From JAWLGW01 sp964569055 (GTDB lineage Bacteria > Planctomycetota > J058), in NCBI GenBank assembly GCA_964569055.1, contig CAZMSZ010000297.1, positions 1-9,435 on the forward strand: a DNA stretch of 9,435 bases, read 5' to 3'. Under the pieces are notes generated by a model. The model saw only the letters and a program-made list of their open reading frames with translations. It did no database searches and was not told the DNA's origin. How positions within the stretch are numbered: the stretch's first letter is position 1; each line of letters starts with the position of its first letter. A program made the position numbers and the translations under genes. Below, piece by piece: positions 1 through 5,875 of this stretch.

Positions 1-32
1 AAGCAGTACGGGCAGCGGTCGGGACCAGTCAG

Positions 33-46
33 GCGGAGCGCTCCGC
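33..46. repeat. 14-bp perfect palindrome
   Basis: The sequence GCGGAGCGCTCCGC reads the same on both strands. It lies in the non-coding stretch ahead of the first gene, about 75 bases before the hexamer palindrome. It could be a protein-binding dyad or the stem of an upstream gene's terminator, but there is no T-run and no other copy in the window. Confidence 0.45.
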
Positions 47-120
47 GGGGTGAATCGGCGCATGTTACGGGAGTGTTCGACCCCGAGAGGCTGTCTCATC
101 GAGCCTCATGCCCGTGAGCC

Positions 121-160
121 GTGCTCGTGCTCGTGCTCGCACGAGCATGAGCACGAGCAC
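121..160. repeat. 40-bp near-perfect palindrome of GTGCTC/GAGCAC hexamers
   Basis: The left arm is about three GTGCTC hexamers and the right arm is the complementary GAGCAC run. The outermost ten bases on each side pair perfectly (121-130 with 151-160), and 18 of 20 positions pair overall. The mismatches are at the centre (140/141) and one base inside the arm. The hexamer run continues as GAGCAC, GAACGA and GGGCAC variants to about 207. Such a structure can extrude as a cruciform or fold as an RNA hairpin. It may also have arisen by slippage of a hexamer repeat and inversion of part of it. Confidence 0.8.
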
Positions 161-207
161 GAACGAGCACGAGCACGAGCACGAACGGGCAAGGGCACGG
201 GCACGAA
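161..207. repeat. Degenerate GAGCAC-type hexamer tandem repeat
   Basis: Directly after the palindrome, GAGCAC units continue in one orientation and decay into GAACGA, GGGCAA and GGGCAC variants. The period stays at six bases. This is a simple-sequence repeat of a kind often seen between genes in GC-rich myxobacterial genomes, as I recall. It lies outside the gene starting at 324. Confidence 0.65.
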
Positions 208-292
208 GGCTGTCGCCGAGACCACGGCACCCCGACTCCGTGCCCCGACAGCCACCCCGAGCGAGCCTGCGGCGCGGAGGGTTGCGGCTGGC

Positions 293-298
293 TATCCT
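293..298 (+). promoter_or_regulatory. Possible -10 element (TATCCT)
   Basis: TATCCT is the most A/T-rich six bases in the stretch upstream of the ATG at 324. It would place transcription start near 305, leaving a leader of about 19 bases that includes the GAGGG ribosome-binding sequence at 311-315. No good -35 partner is visible at the right distance, so this is a weak prediction. Confidence 0.25.
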
Positions 299-323
299 TG
301 GACCTGGAGCGAGGGCCGGGTCC

Positions 324-1586
324 ATGAACGAGGAGGATCGCGCGATCGCGCTGCTCCTCCTGCAGCGCGGGCTGACCACGCCCGAGGCCTTGCGTCGGAC
401 GGCCGACGTGGTCCTCGGCCGCCGGGCCGCCGGGCAGAGGGCCGAGGTGCTGCCCGTGCTCGTCGAGCTCGGGGCGCTGTCCCGCGAGGCGGCGGCGGAC
501 GTGTGGCGGGTGCACCGCGGTGGGGCGCCCACCGATCTCACGCTCCCGGTCGCCTCGCCCGCTCCGGTCGTCGGGCGCCCCGTGCTGCCGCCGCCGCCTC
601 CTCTGCCTGCGCTCCCTCCGCTGCCGTCGCCGCCGCCTCCGCAGCTCGAGCCCGACTCGGGCGAGTTCGACCCCACCGGGGTGTTCGAGGCGCTCGCGGC
701 GCCGCCCGCGGGCGACGTGCTCGGGTTCGGGCCGCCCGTCGCCCCTCCCGCCCCGTTCGTGCCGCCGCCTGCGAGCGAGGCGCCGACGGCCCTCGGGCTG
801 CCGGCCGTGGCGTCGTCTCCGTCCCCGCCGCCCCGGGCCCCGGCTCCCCGCGAGGCGAGCCCTGAGGGGAGCTCGACCGCGCCGGCCGAGGCGGCTCTCG
901 CGCCGCGCCCTGTCTCCGGGCGCGCCGCGCGGCGGGGCGCCTCGGGTCGGCTGGCGGCGCATCGCACGCCCGCGGTGCTCCCGCTGGCCGGCGCGGCGGT
1001 CGTGGCGGTGATCGGGTTCGTGGCCGTCGCGGTGTGGGTGGTGCGCGGTCGCACGGGGAGCGCCCCGAGCGCGAGCCACGACGTCGCGCCGGCGAGCGAG
1101 CCCGAGCCCGCGGCGCGGCCGGCCGAGCCCGCGACCACCCCGCCGCCGCTGGCGCAGGTCGAGCCCGAGAAGGAGGCGGACCGCGTGGCCGAGGACCTGC
1201 TCAGCCGGGCCTCCGACCTCGTGTGGGAGCGCGAGCGCTACGAGGAGGCGGTGACGCTGCTCGAGGGGTTCCCGCCGCGCCTGCGCGGGGCGCCGGTCTA
1301 CGCCGAGGTCACGGCCAAGCTCGCCGAGTATCGTCGCTACGCGGAGCTCCGCGGCGAGCTCGAGGAGGCGCTCGCGGGCGGCGCGGGGAGCAAGGCCCTC
1401 CGTCGCTGGATCGCGCGGATCGAAGGGGGCCACCTCGCCGAGGACGCGTACGCCCTGCCCTGCGTCGAGCGCTTCCGCGAGCGGGCGCGCGCGCTCCTCG
1501 GCGGCCCCGCCTACGACGCGCTCGCCGTCGAGGCCGCCGACCTCGACGAGGCCGCGGGGCGCCGCTCCCCGGGCCTCGGCGACTGA
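324..1586 (+). CDS. Single-pass membrane protein with proline-rich cytoplasmic linker
   Basis: The product is 420 residues. I chose the ATG at 324 because GAGGG lies eight bases upstream and everything before it in this frame is low-complexity repeat. Residues 4-66 form a helical domain (LLLQRGLTTPEAL, then LPVLVELGALSREAA). As I recall, it resembles the short N-terminal helical modules seen ahead of kinase or secretion-type domains in planctomycetes and myxobacteria. Residues 75-195 are a proline/alanine-rich linker with a PPPP-type stretch. A basic patch (200-214) precedes one membrane helix at 216-241, so by the positive-inside rule the N-terminus is cytoplasmic. After a second Pro/Ala linker, residues 280-395 are charged and helical, TPR-like in feel (WERERYEEAVTLLEG), and lie outside the inner membrane. 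No enzyme motif is visible. It converges on the PPC-protein gene with a 24-base gap. A scaffold or signalling role is only inference. Confidence 0.8.
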   Translation: MNEEDRAIALLLLQRGLTTPEALRRTADVVLGRRAAGQRAEVLPVLVELGALSREAAADVWRVHRGGAPTDLTLPVASPAPVVGRPVLPPPPPLPALPPLPSPPPPQLEPDSGEFDPTGVFEALAAPPAGDVLGFGPPVAPPAPFVPPPASEAPTALGLPAVASSPSPPPRAPAPREASPEGSSTAPAEAALAPRPVSGRAARRGASGRLAAHRTPAVLPLAGAAVVAVIGFVAVAVWVVRGRTGSAPSASHDVAPASEPEPAARPAEPATTPPPLAQVEPEKEADRVAEDLLSRASDLVWERERYEEAVTLLEGFPPRLRGAPVYAEVTAKLAEYRRYAELRGELEEALAGGAGSKALRRWIARIEGGHLAEDAYALPCVERFRERARALLGGPAYDALAVEAADLDEAAGRRSPGLGD

Positions 1587-1593
1587 GCTACGG

Positions 1594-1606
1594 GCGGGCG
1601 TCCCGC
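1594..1606. terminator. Short hairpin in the convergent gene gap
   Basis: GCGGG and CCCGC form a perfect 5-bp stem around a CGT loop, within the 24 bases separating two converging genes. It could help stop transcription in both directions. There is no T-tract on either side and the stem is short, so in DNA this rich in G and C it could be chance. Confidence 0.25.
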
Positions 1607-1610
1607 GCCG

Positions 1611-3826
1611 TCACCGCGGCTCGAGCTCCACGCTCAGCGTGTACTCGGCCTCGGCGCCGTGGACTCGGACCGTGTAGAGCCCGGCCGTGCCGGCGCGGTG
1701 CTCGAGCACCTCCTGCGGGCCGAGGGCGGTGGCCCGCGCCAGCTCGAGCCCGCTCGGGTCGTGCAGCGCGAGGTCGAGGTCGGGGGGCGCGGCGCCGGGG
1801 GGCGTCGCGGCGGCGAGCTTGAGCCGCACCAGGTCGCCGGCGCCGAGCCGCAGCGCGTGGCGAGCGTCGCCGGCGCAGCGCAGCCCGGCGTGGCTCCCAG
1901 GCGGCAGCACGGACGCCTCGACGGGCGCGGTGTCGCCGTCGAGCGCGAGCTCGAGGGTGTAGCGCACCGTGGCCGCCGAGTAGGTGAACACCCGCAGGTA
2001 GACCCGCTGGGCGGTCGGGCTGACGAACGTGAGCTGCTCCCGCGCATCGGTCCCCGTCGCCGCGGCGAGGCGGCTCCCCTTTGGGTCGAGCAGCTCGAGG
2101 TCGAGGTCGCCCGCGTTGGGGTCGAACCGGACCGCAGCCGTCAGCTCCTGGTCGGCGCCGAGCGCAAGGGCATAGAACACCTCCTTCTGCAGGGCGCGGT
2201 CGGGGTAGATCCCCGGTCCGGTGGCGCGCGCGCGCGGCGGGACGAACGGCTCCTCGTCGCGCGCGCGGCGCCCCGAGAGCTCCAGCGTGAGGTCGAACGG
2301 GCGCGCCTCCCCCGCGACGACGAGGTAGACCTCGTGGTCCTTCGCCGCGGGCTCGCTCGAGAGCTCCAGGCGCTGCCCGTCGGAGGGCCGCGCGTACGAG
2401 CTCACGTCCCCGTCGCGCAGGTTCAGCGCGAGGAACGCGTAGGGATCTCCGCCGGCCTCGGCGGGCAACGCGACCCGCGCGGTCAGCCGCTCCCCGGTCC
2501 TCAGCGCGACGCTGAACACGTCGAAGCCGGTCCCTGCGTAGCCTGGGTAGTGACCGGGCGCGAGCGGCAGGCCGGGGCCGCCGGGGCTCGTCCGCAGCAC
2601 GAGGCGGTACGNNNNNNNNNNNNNNNNNNNNNNNNNNNNNNNNNNNNNNNNNNNNNNNNNNNNNNNNNNNNNNNNNNNNNNNNNNNNNNNNNNNNNNNNN
2701 NNNNNNNNNNNTCGGCGGCGAGGTCCGGATAGACGCCCGGCACGATCGCGGCGGCGTTCTCGCGGCGGTCGTTCGGCTCGAGGTCGCCCGGGAACACGGG
2801 CAGGCGCTCCTCGGGACGCGGCTCGAGCGGCCCGAGCTCGACGTCGAGCTCGTAGGACCCGGTGCCGGTCACCTGCACCCACACCCGCGCCGGCAGCGCG
2901 CCGGCGGGCCGGGCGAGCGCGCGCGCCCCCTGGCCGGCGAGCGCGCCGTCCGCCGGGGTCGTGGTGCAGCGCAACGCGAGCGACGGGTCCGCGTCGACGA
3001 GCGCCACGCGCAGGGCGCGACGCGCGGGGACGTCGACGCTGTACCAGTCGTTGCCGTTGCCCCTCAGCGCGGCGGTGCGCCCCGGGGACAGCGCGGTCGC
3101 GAGCTCCTGCGTGTCGTTGGGCTCGAACCGGGTCCCGGGATCGACCGCGTCCAGGCGGAGCTGATACGGCTGGCGGCGGGCGCCCCACACCCGGACCAGG
3201 ACCTCGCGCGCGCCGAGGTCGGGCGGCAGATACACGAACGGCGCCCCGTAGCTGGCCTTCGTCAGCACGGCGCCGGTCGCGTCGTGGGCGGTCACCTCGC
3301 CCCCGAGGTCCGGCGGCGGGCTGGCCTCCACCTCGAGCGCGCGCCCCGCCGGGATCGTCACGCGGAACCAGTCCACGTCCCCTGGCGGCGAGCTGAGCCC
3401 GTCGTGCCTCCCGAGCCTCACCGCGCTCGCGGCCGCGAGCGAGTCGTTCGGCTCGAGCCGATCCGCCCCGCCGAGGCGAACGAGCAGCGGGCGGTGCACT
3501 CCCCCGAGGAGCAACGCCGCAGCGGCGAGCAGCGGGAGGAGACCGGTCACCGCGTACCGGGCGGATCCTGCGGCTGGTTTGGGGTGGGTGGCCGCCGTCG
3601 GCGATGGCGCCGAAGGATCCGAACTGGGGTGGGGCTCCGGTGGGAGGCCCTCCTCGGCGCAATGAGTGTGTGCTGTCGCTGGGGCGGCCACGCCTCCAGC
3701 CTCCGACTCCGATTCCGATTCCGATTCCGAGGCCAATTCCGATTCCGACTCCGACTCGGGCTCCGACTCCGCTACCGATTCCGAGTCCGAGTCCGACTCC
3801 GCCGCGTGCGGGTCTCGCTCGGTCAC
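1611..3826 (-). CDS. Membrane-anchored multi-PPC-domain protein, interrupted by sequence gap
   Basis: The gene starts at GTG 3826 and ends at TGA 1611. Its two parts lie in different frames only because the 100-N gap is a placeholder. About 704 residues are visible. Residues 10-43 are a Ser/Glu/Asp repeat and 44-90 a Pro/Ala/His-rich stretch. Residues 91-110 form one membrane helix, so the acidic tail should be cytoplasmic. Outside are repeated beta domains of the bacterial pre-peptidase C-terminal (PPC) type. RLEPNDS then DVDWFRV (123-155), RFEPNDT then GNDWYSV (233-263) and DLEPNDR (348-354, cut by the gap) are PPC hallmarks. About three more copies follow the gap (for example YPDRALQKEVFYALALG and GDLDLELLDPKGS). 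PPC domains usually accompany secreted proteases or bind surfaces, but no protease domain is visible here. The start has no ribosome-binding sequence and overlaps the upstream zinc-finger gene by GTGA, implying coupled translation. Confidence 0.85.
2612..2711. other. Assembly gap (100 N)
   Basis: Exactly 100 undetermined bases sit inside the PPC-protein gene, the usual placeholder for a gap of unknown size. Joining the flanking frames requires a true length of 2 modulo 3, so 100 cannot be right for an intact gene. The left flank (in gene direction) stops just after GVYPDLAA and the right flank begins with YRLVLRT, the start and last strand of a PPC-like domain. By comparison with the next intact repeat, roughly 76 residues (about 230 bases) are missing. 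Confidence 0.95.
3701..3800. repeat. Coding hexamer repeat (TCGGAN on the minus strand)
   Basis: Read on the coding (minus) strand, this is a run of TCGGAA, TCGGAC and TCGGAG hexamers with a few substitutions. It encodes an alternating Ser-Glu/Asp tract, residues 10-43 of the PPC protein. Changes are mostly at the third base of the Glu/Asp codon, so the period of six is kept in both DNA and protein. Copy-number change in whole hexamers would lengthen or shorten the tail without breaking the frame. Confidence 0.85.
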
Positions 3827-4077
3827 AGGTAGCCGAAGTGCCGCGCGGCGGCGTAGGCCAGGCCGCCGAGGATGGCGAGCTTCAGGAGCGGGCCCAGGAT
3901 CGACCGGCTGGGTCGCTCGACCCTGCTGATCCCGCCGCCGAACTTCTGCCGCGACTGGAAGCAGCGCTCCGAGCAGCAGCTGTCGCGGGTCTCGCAGCGC
4001 CCGCAGAGCGGCTTGTGGCAGATCGGGCAGCGCGTGCTGGCGGGGACGCCGTGCTGGCTGCAGGTGTGGAGCGCCAT
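3823..4077 (-). CDS. Small B-box-like zinc-finger protein with C-terminal membrane helix
   Basis: The product is 84 residues. The ATG at 4077 has a strong GGGAGGA ribosome-binding sequence ending about five bases before it. Residues 6-39 hold C6-x2-H9-x7-C17-x2-C20-x4-C25-x2-C28-x5-C34-C35-x3-C39, a spacing like the B-box/treble-clef zinc fingers found in small bacterial proteins. With seven cysteines and one histidine near each other, two zinc ions could be bound. A basic linker (43-61) leads to one hydrophobic segment at about 62-80 (LGPLLKLAILGGLAYAAA), suggesting a tail-anchored protein with the finger in the cytoplasm. Its stop overlaps the GTG start of the PPC-protein gene, so the two form an operon and are probably made in fixed proportion. 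No DNA-binding or ubiquitin-ligase role can be claimed. A protein-protein contact role at the membrane is inferred. Confidence 0.85.
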   Translation of the reverse strand: MALHTCSQHGVPASTRCPICHKPLCGRCETRDSCCSERCFQSRQKFGGGISRVERPSRSILGPLLKLAILGGLAYAAARHFGYL

Positions 4078-4225
4078 GCCATTCCTCCCGCTGACTACGA
4101 TAGCGAGCGGTGAGCGGTCCCGGGACCCCGTCCGGAGTCTGGTCGAACCGTCACGTGGCTGACATAGTGTCGCGCGAACCGGCAGCGCTGCTGCCCGCCA
4201 CCCCTTGCGACAACGAGGAGCGCGC
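4078..4225. promoter_or_regulatory. Divergent intergenic region
   Basis: These 148 bases separate the start of the minus-strand zinc-finger/PPC pair from the start of the plus-strand nuclease-fold gene. Promoters for both directions must lie here unless transcription comes from further away. The region is slightly less G/C-rich than its neighbours and contains the ribosome-binding sequences of both genes: GGGAGGA reading leftward near 4081-4089, and GAGGAG at 4215-4220 reading rightward. One plus-strand promoter candidate is listed separately. Confidence 0.6.
4143..4170 (+). promoter_or_regulatory. Weak sigma70-type promoter candidate
   Basis: TCGAAC (4143-4148) and TAGTGT (4165-4170) are separated by 16 bases and lie about 55 bases before the GTG at 4226. 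Both hexamers match the consensus only partly. They are the best pair I can see in the divergent region for rightward transcription of the nuclease-fold gene. Confidence 0.3.
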
Positions 4226-5191
4226 GTGCAAGCGACGCCGGATTCGACGACCCCCGAGACCCCTGGAGCGGCCGAAGGGGGAACGGCGGCGCCGGTGCGC
4301 CGCCGCGGGCGTCGCGTCCGGCGGGTAGCCTCGAGCGTGGGGCTGCTCGGGTTCGCCAGCCTGGGTTGGGCGTACGCCGACCCGTTCTACGTCCCGCCGG
4401 TGGTCCCCGACGTGGTGGTGCAGGAGGCCCAAATGCCCGGGAGCCTCAGGGTGCTGACCCTCAACGTCGCCCACGGTCGAGGCACGTCGTTCCATCAGTT
4501 GCTGACCCGCCCCACGAACATTCGGCGCAACCTCGACGCGGTCGCCAAGCTGATCCGCGCCTCGGGCGCCGACGTGGTGGCGCTGCAGGAGCTCGACGCC
4601 CCGTCCGCCTGGAGCGGCGGCTTCGACCACCTGGCCTACCTCGCCGCGGAGACGGGCTACGAGCACAGCTACCACGGCCTGCACGTCGATCGCCGCACGC
4701 CGCGCCTGGCCTACGGCACGGGGATCCTCTCGCGCTACCCGATCCGCCAGGCCCACAGCCAGGCGTTCGGGCTGAACGCGCTCGACACCAAGGGCTACGT
4801 GCTCGCGCAGGTCGAGACCCCCGCGGGCGCGGTGGACGTGGTCTCGGTCCACCTCGACTTCAAGCGCGACGCCGAGCGCAAGCTGCAGCTCGCCATGCTG
4901 AGCGCCTACCTCGAGCGCCGCCCCGACCCCTCCCCCTACCTCGTGGTGGCCGGCGACTTCAACTGCGCCTCGACCGACTCCGACGGCGTGCTGACCGCCT
5001 TCACCTCGCGCCACACGCTCCTGATCGCCGACGCGAACGGTGGGGCGACGGGCACGTTCCCTTCGCATCGGCCGCGGCGGCGGATCGACTACGTGCTCGC
5101 CTCGAACGGGCTGAGCTTCGTGCGCCGGGTGGTGATCCCGGTCGAGGTCTCCGATCACCTCCCCGTGCTGGCCGAGGTCGCCGGCTTCTGA
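4226..5191 (+). CDS. Exported endonuclease/exonuclease/phosphatase (EEP) superfamily protein
   Basis: The product is 321 residues from GTG 4226, chosen because GAGGAG lies five bases upstream. A TTG at 4205 would add seven residues but has no such site. An arginine-rich segment (RRRGRRVRRVAS, 25-36) followed by a hydrophobic stretch ending AYA (38-51) looks like a Tat-style signal or signal anchor, so the enzyme should act outside the cytoplasm. The EEP core is complete: N80 in LTLNVAHGRG, E122 in ALQELD, YGTGILSRYPI (163-173), H209 in SVHLD, D244 and N246 in AGDFN, RIDYVL (286-291) and D310-H311 in SDHLP. These are the metal-binding and catalytic positions of the DNase I/ExoIII/sphingomyelinase fold, which hydrolyses phosphodiester or phosphate esters. 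Substrate (nucleic acid, phospholipid or inositol phosphate) cannot be decided from sequence. It is divergent from the zinc-finger/PPC operon. Confidence 0.92.
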   Translation: MQATPDSTTPETPGAAEGGTAAPVRRRGRRVRRVASSVGLLGFASLGWAYADPFYVPPVVPDVVVQEAQMPGSLRVLTLNVAHGRGTSFHQLLTRPTNIRRNLDAVAKLIRASGADVVALQELDAPSAWSGGFDHLAYLAAETGYEHSYHGLHVDRRTPRLAYGTGILSRYPIRQAHSQAFGLNALDTKGYVLAQVETPAGAVDVVSVHLDFKRDAERKLQLAMLSAYLERRPDPSPYLVVAGDFNCASTDSDGVLTAFTSRHTLLIADANGGATGTFPSHRPRRRIDYVLASNGLSFVRRVVIPVEVSDHLPVLAEVAGF

Positions 5192-5235
5192 GCTCCACCG
5201 TTTCCGGGAAGGCGTCGCGCCCTCGGAGGTCGTGA

Positions 5236-5252
5236 GCCGCATAACTCGCGGC
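5236..5252. other. Short hairpin between the EEP and DUF6973-like genes
   Basis: GCCGC and GCGGC form a perfect 5-bp stem around an A/T-containing ATAACTC loop, 45 bases after the nuclease stop codon. It could be a weak terminator or part of the leader of the next gene. There is no T-run. The A/T island in its loop may also serve as a -10 region, but no -35 is evident. Confidence 0.25.
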
Positions 5253-5298
5253 CCGGCGAGGCGAGCCCGAGGCACGTGCGTTGCGCGCACGCGCGCGC

Positions 5299-5862
5299 AT
5301 GAGGCGAATCGGCCTGGGGACCTTCGTGCTCGCGCTTGGCCTGCTGACCGGCGCTCCGGGCAGCTCCGCCAACCCCTACGACGACTACAAGGCTCTGAAC
5401 CGGGCCGAGCGGCAGCTCGTGCTGCGCTACTTCTGGCAGGTGCTGCGGGTGCGGGGCGCCGCCAGCTTCGCGCGCGACGAGGCGGGCCGGCGCTACCCGG
5501 CGCAGGTCGGGCAAGACGACCCGCGCGACGCGTTCCGCCACGCCACCTGGAACGCGTCCATGGTGCGCCGGCTGAAGAGCCGCGAGGCGGCCCGCCGCTG
5601 GGCCGACGCCCACGAGAGCGACCCTGCCAACCCGCCGGTCCGCCGCGCCATGGACCTCCACAACAACGCCTCGGGCCGCGAGCTGGCCTGGGACGCGCGC
5701 ACCGACAGCGGCCCTTGGTGGTGGCGCACCACCCGCTTCCCTGGTGACGATGCCCTGGCCGACGCGGTCGAGCAGGCCGTCGGCGCGGGCCGGCTGGTCA
5801 TGATCGAGGAGGTCGCAGGCCGGCGGGACCCGTACTCGGGTCGCCTGGTCCCCACGCGCTGA
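5299..5862 (+). CDS. Secreted DUF6973-like protein
   Basis: The product is 187 residues from ATG 5299. A TTG at 5281 would add six arginine/alanine-rich residues that spoil a clean signal peptide, so the ATG is preferred, although no clear ribosome-binding sequence precedes it. Residues 1-24 form a signal peptide (MRRIGLGTFVLALGLLTG, then a GSSA-N cleavage site). The mature part contains DDPRDAFRHATWNASM (73-88), ADAHE (102-106) and MDLHNNASGRELA (118-130). This RHxxWN...HE...MDLHNN series is what I recall for the DUF6973 family, whose members occur as secreted proteins and, I believe, at the ends of some polymorphic-toxin-type proteins. The conserved His, Glu, Asp and Asn suggest a metal-dependent active site, but the reaction is unknown. 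The next gene starts 13 bases after its stop, so the two are probably co-transcribed. Confidence 0.85.
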   Translation: MRRIGLGTFVLALGLLTGAPGSSANPYDDYKALNRAERQLVLRYFWQVLRVRGAASFARDEAGRRYPAQVGQDDPRDAFRHATWNASMVRRLKSREAARRWADAHESDPANPPVRRAMDLHNNASGRELAWDARTDSGPWWWRTTRFPGDDALADAVEQAVGAGRLVMIEEVAGRRDPYSGRLVPTR

Positions 5863-5875
5863 GCGTGGCGCGCCC

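Larger units (their letters stand above)
1..323. other. Gene-free leader region with low-complexity repeats
   Basis: I see no convincing complete gene in these bases. Two plus-strand frames entering from the left edge end at TGA (51-53 and 115-117), so the tail of an upstream gene could be present, but the residues show no recognisable motif. Long open frames across this region on both strands translate only into arginine/alanine/serine low-complexity sequence and are explained by high GC plus the hexamer repeat. The region holds the palindromes listed separately and presumably the promoter of the gene starting at 324. Confidence 0.6.

Noticed and set aside
1..117. End of an upstream plus-strand gene entering from the left edge
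   Set aside because: Frames ending at 51-53 and 115-117 are open from the edge but too short and featureless to tell a real C-terminus from chance.
121..207. CRISPR-like array
   Set aside because: The period is six bases with no spacers, and no cas genes are present. It is a simple-sequence repeat.
65..1433. Two long minus-strand open frames opposite the first gene
   Set aside because: They translate into Arg/Gly/Ser repeats and span the hexamer palindrome. The plus-strand frame has a ribosome-binding sequence, a clear membrane helix and sensible helical domains.
1659..2732. Plus-strand open frame opposite the PPC gene
   Set aside because: The minus strand carries PPC-type repeats and EPND motifs. 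The plus frame is a composition shadow that also reads through the N gap.
4110..4328. Small plus-strand frame across the divergent region
   Set aside because: It overlaps the start of the EEP gene in another frame, its residues are charged low complexity, and it has no ribosome-binding sequence.
4151..5290. Minus-strand open frame opposite the nuclease-fold gene
   Set aside because: The plus strand holds a complete set of EEP catalytic motifs. The antisense frame has none and would also cover the divergent promoter region.
5275..5291. Hairpin CGTGCG/CGCACG overlapping the alternative TTG start at 5281
   Set aside because: The stem is perfect over 6 bp, but alternating GC-rich sequence makes such stems common. 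No regulatory element could be recognised.
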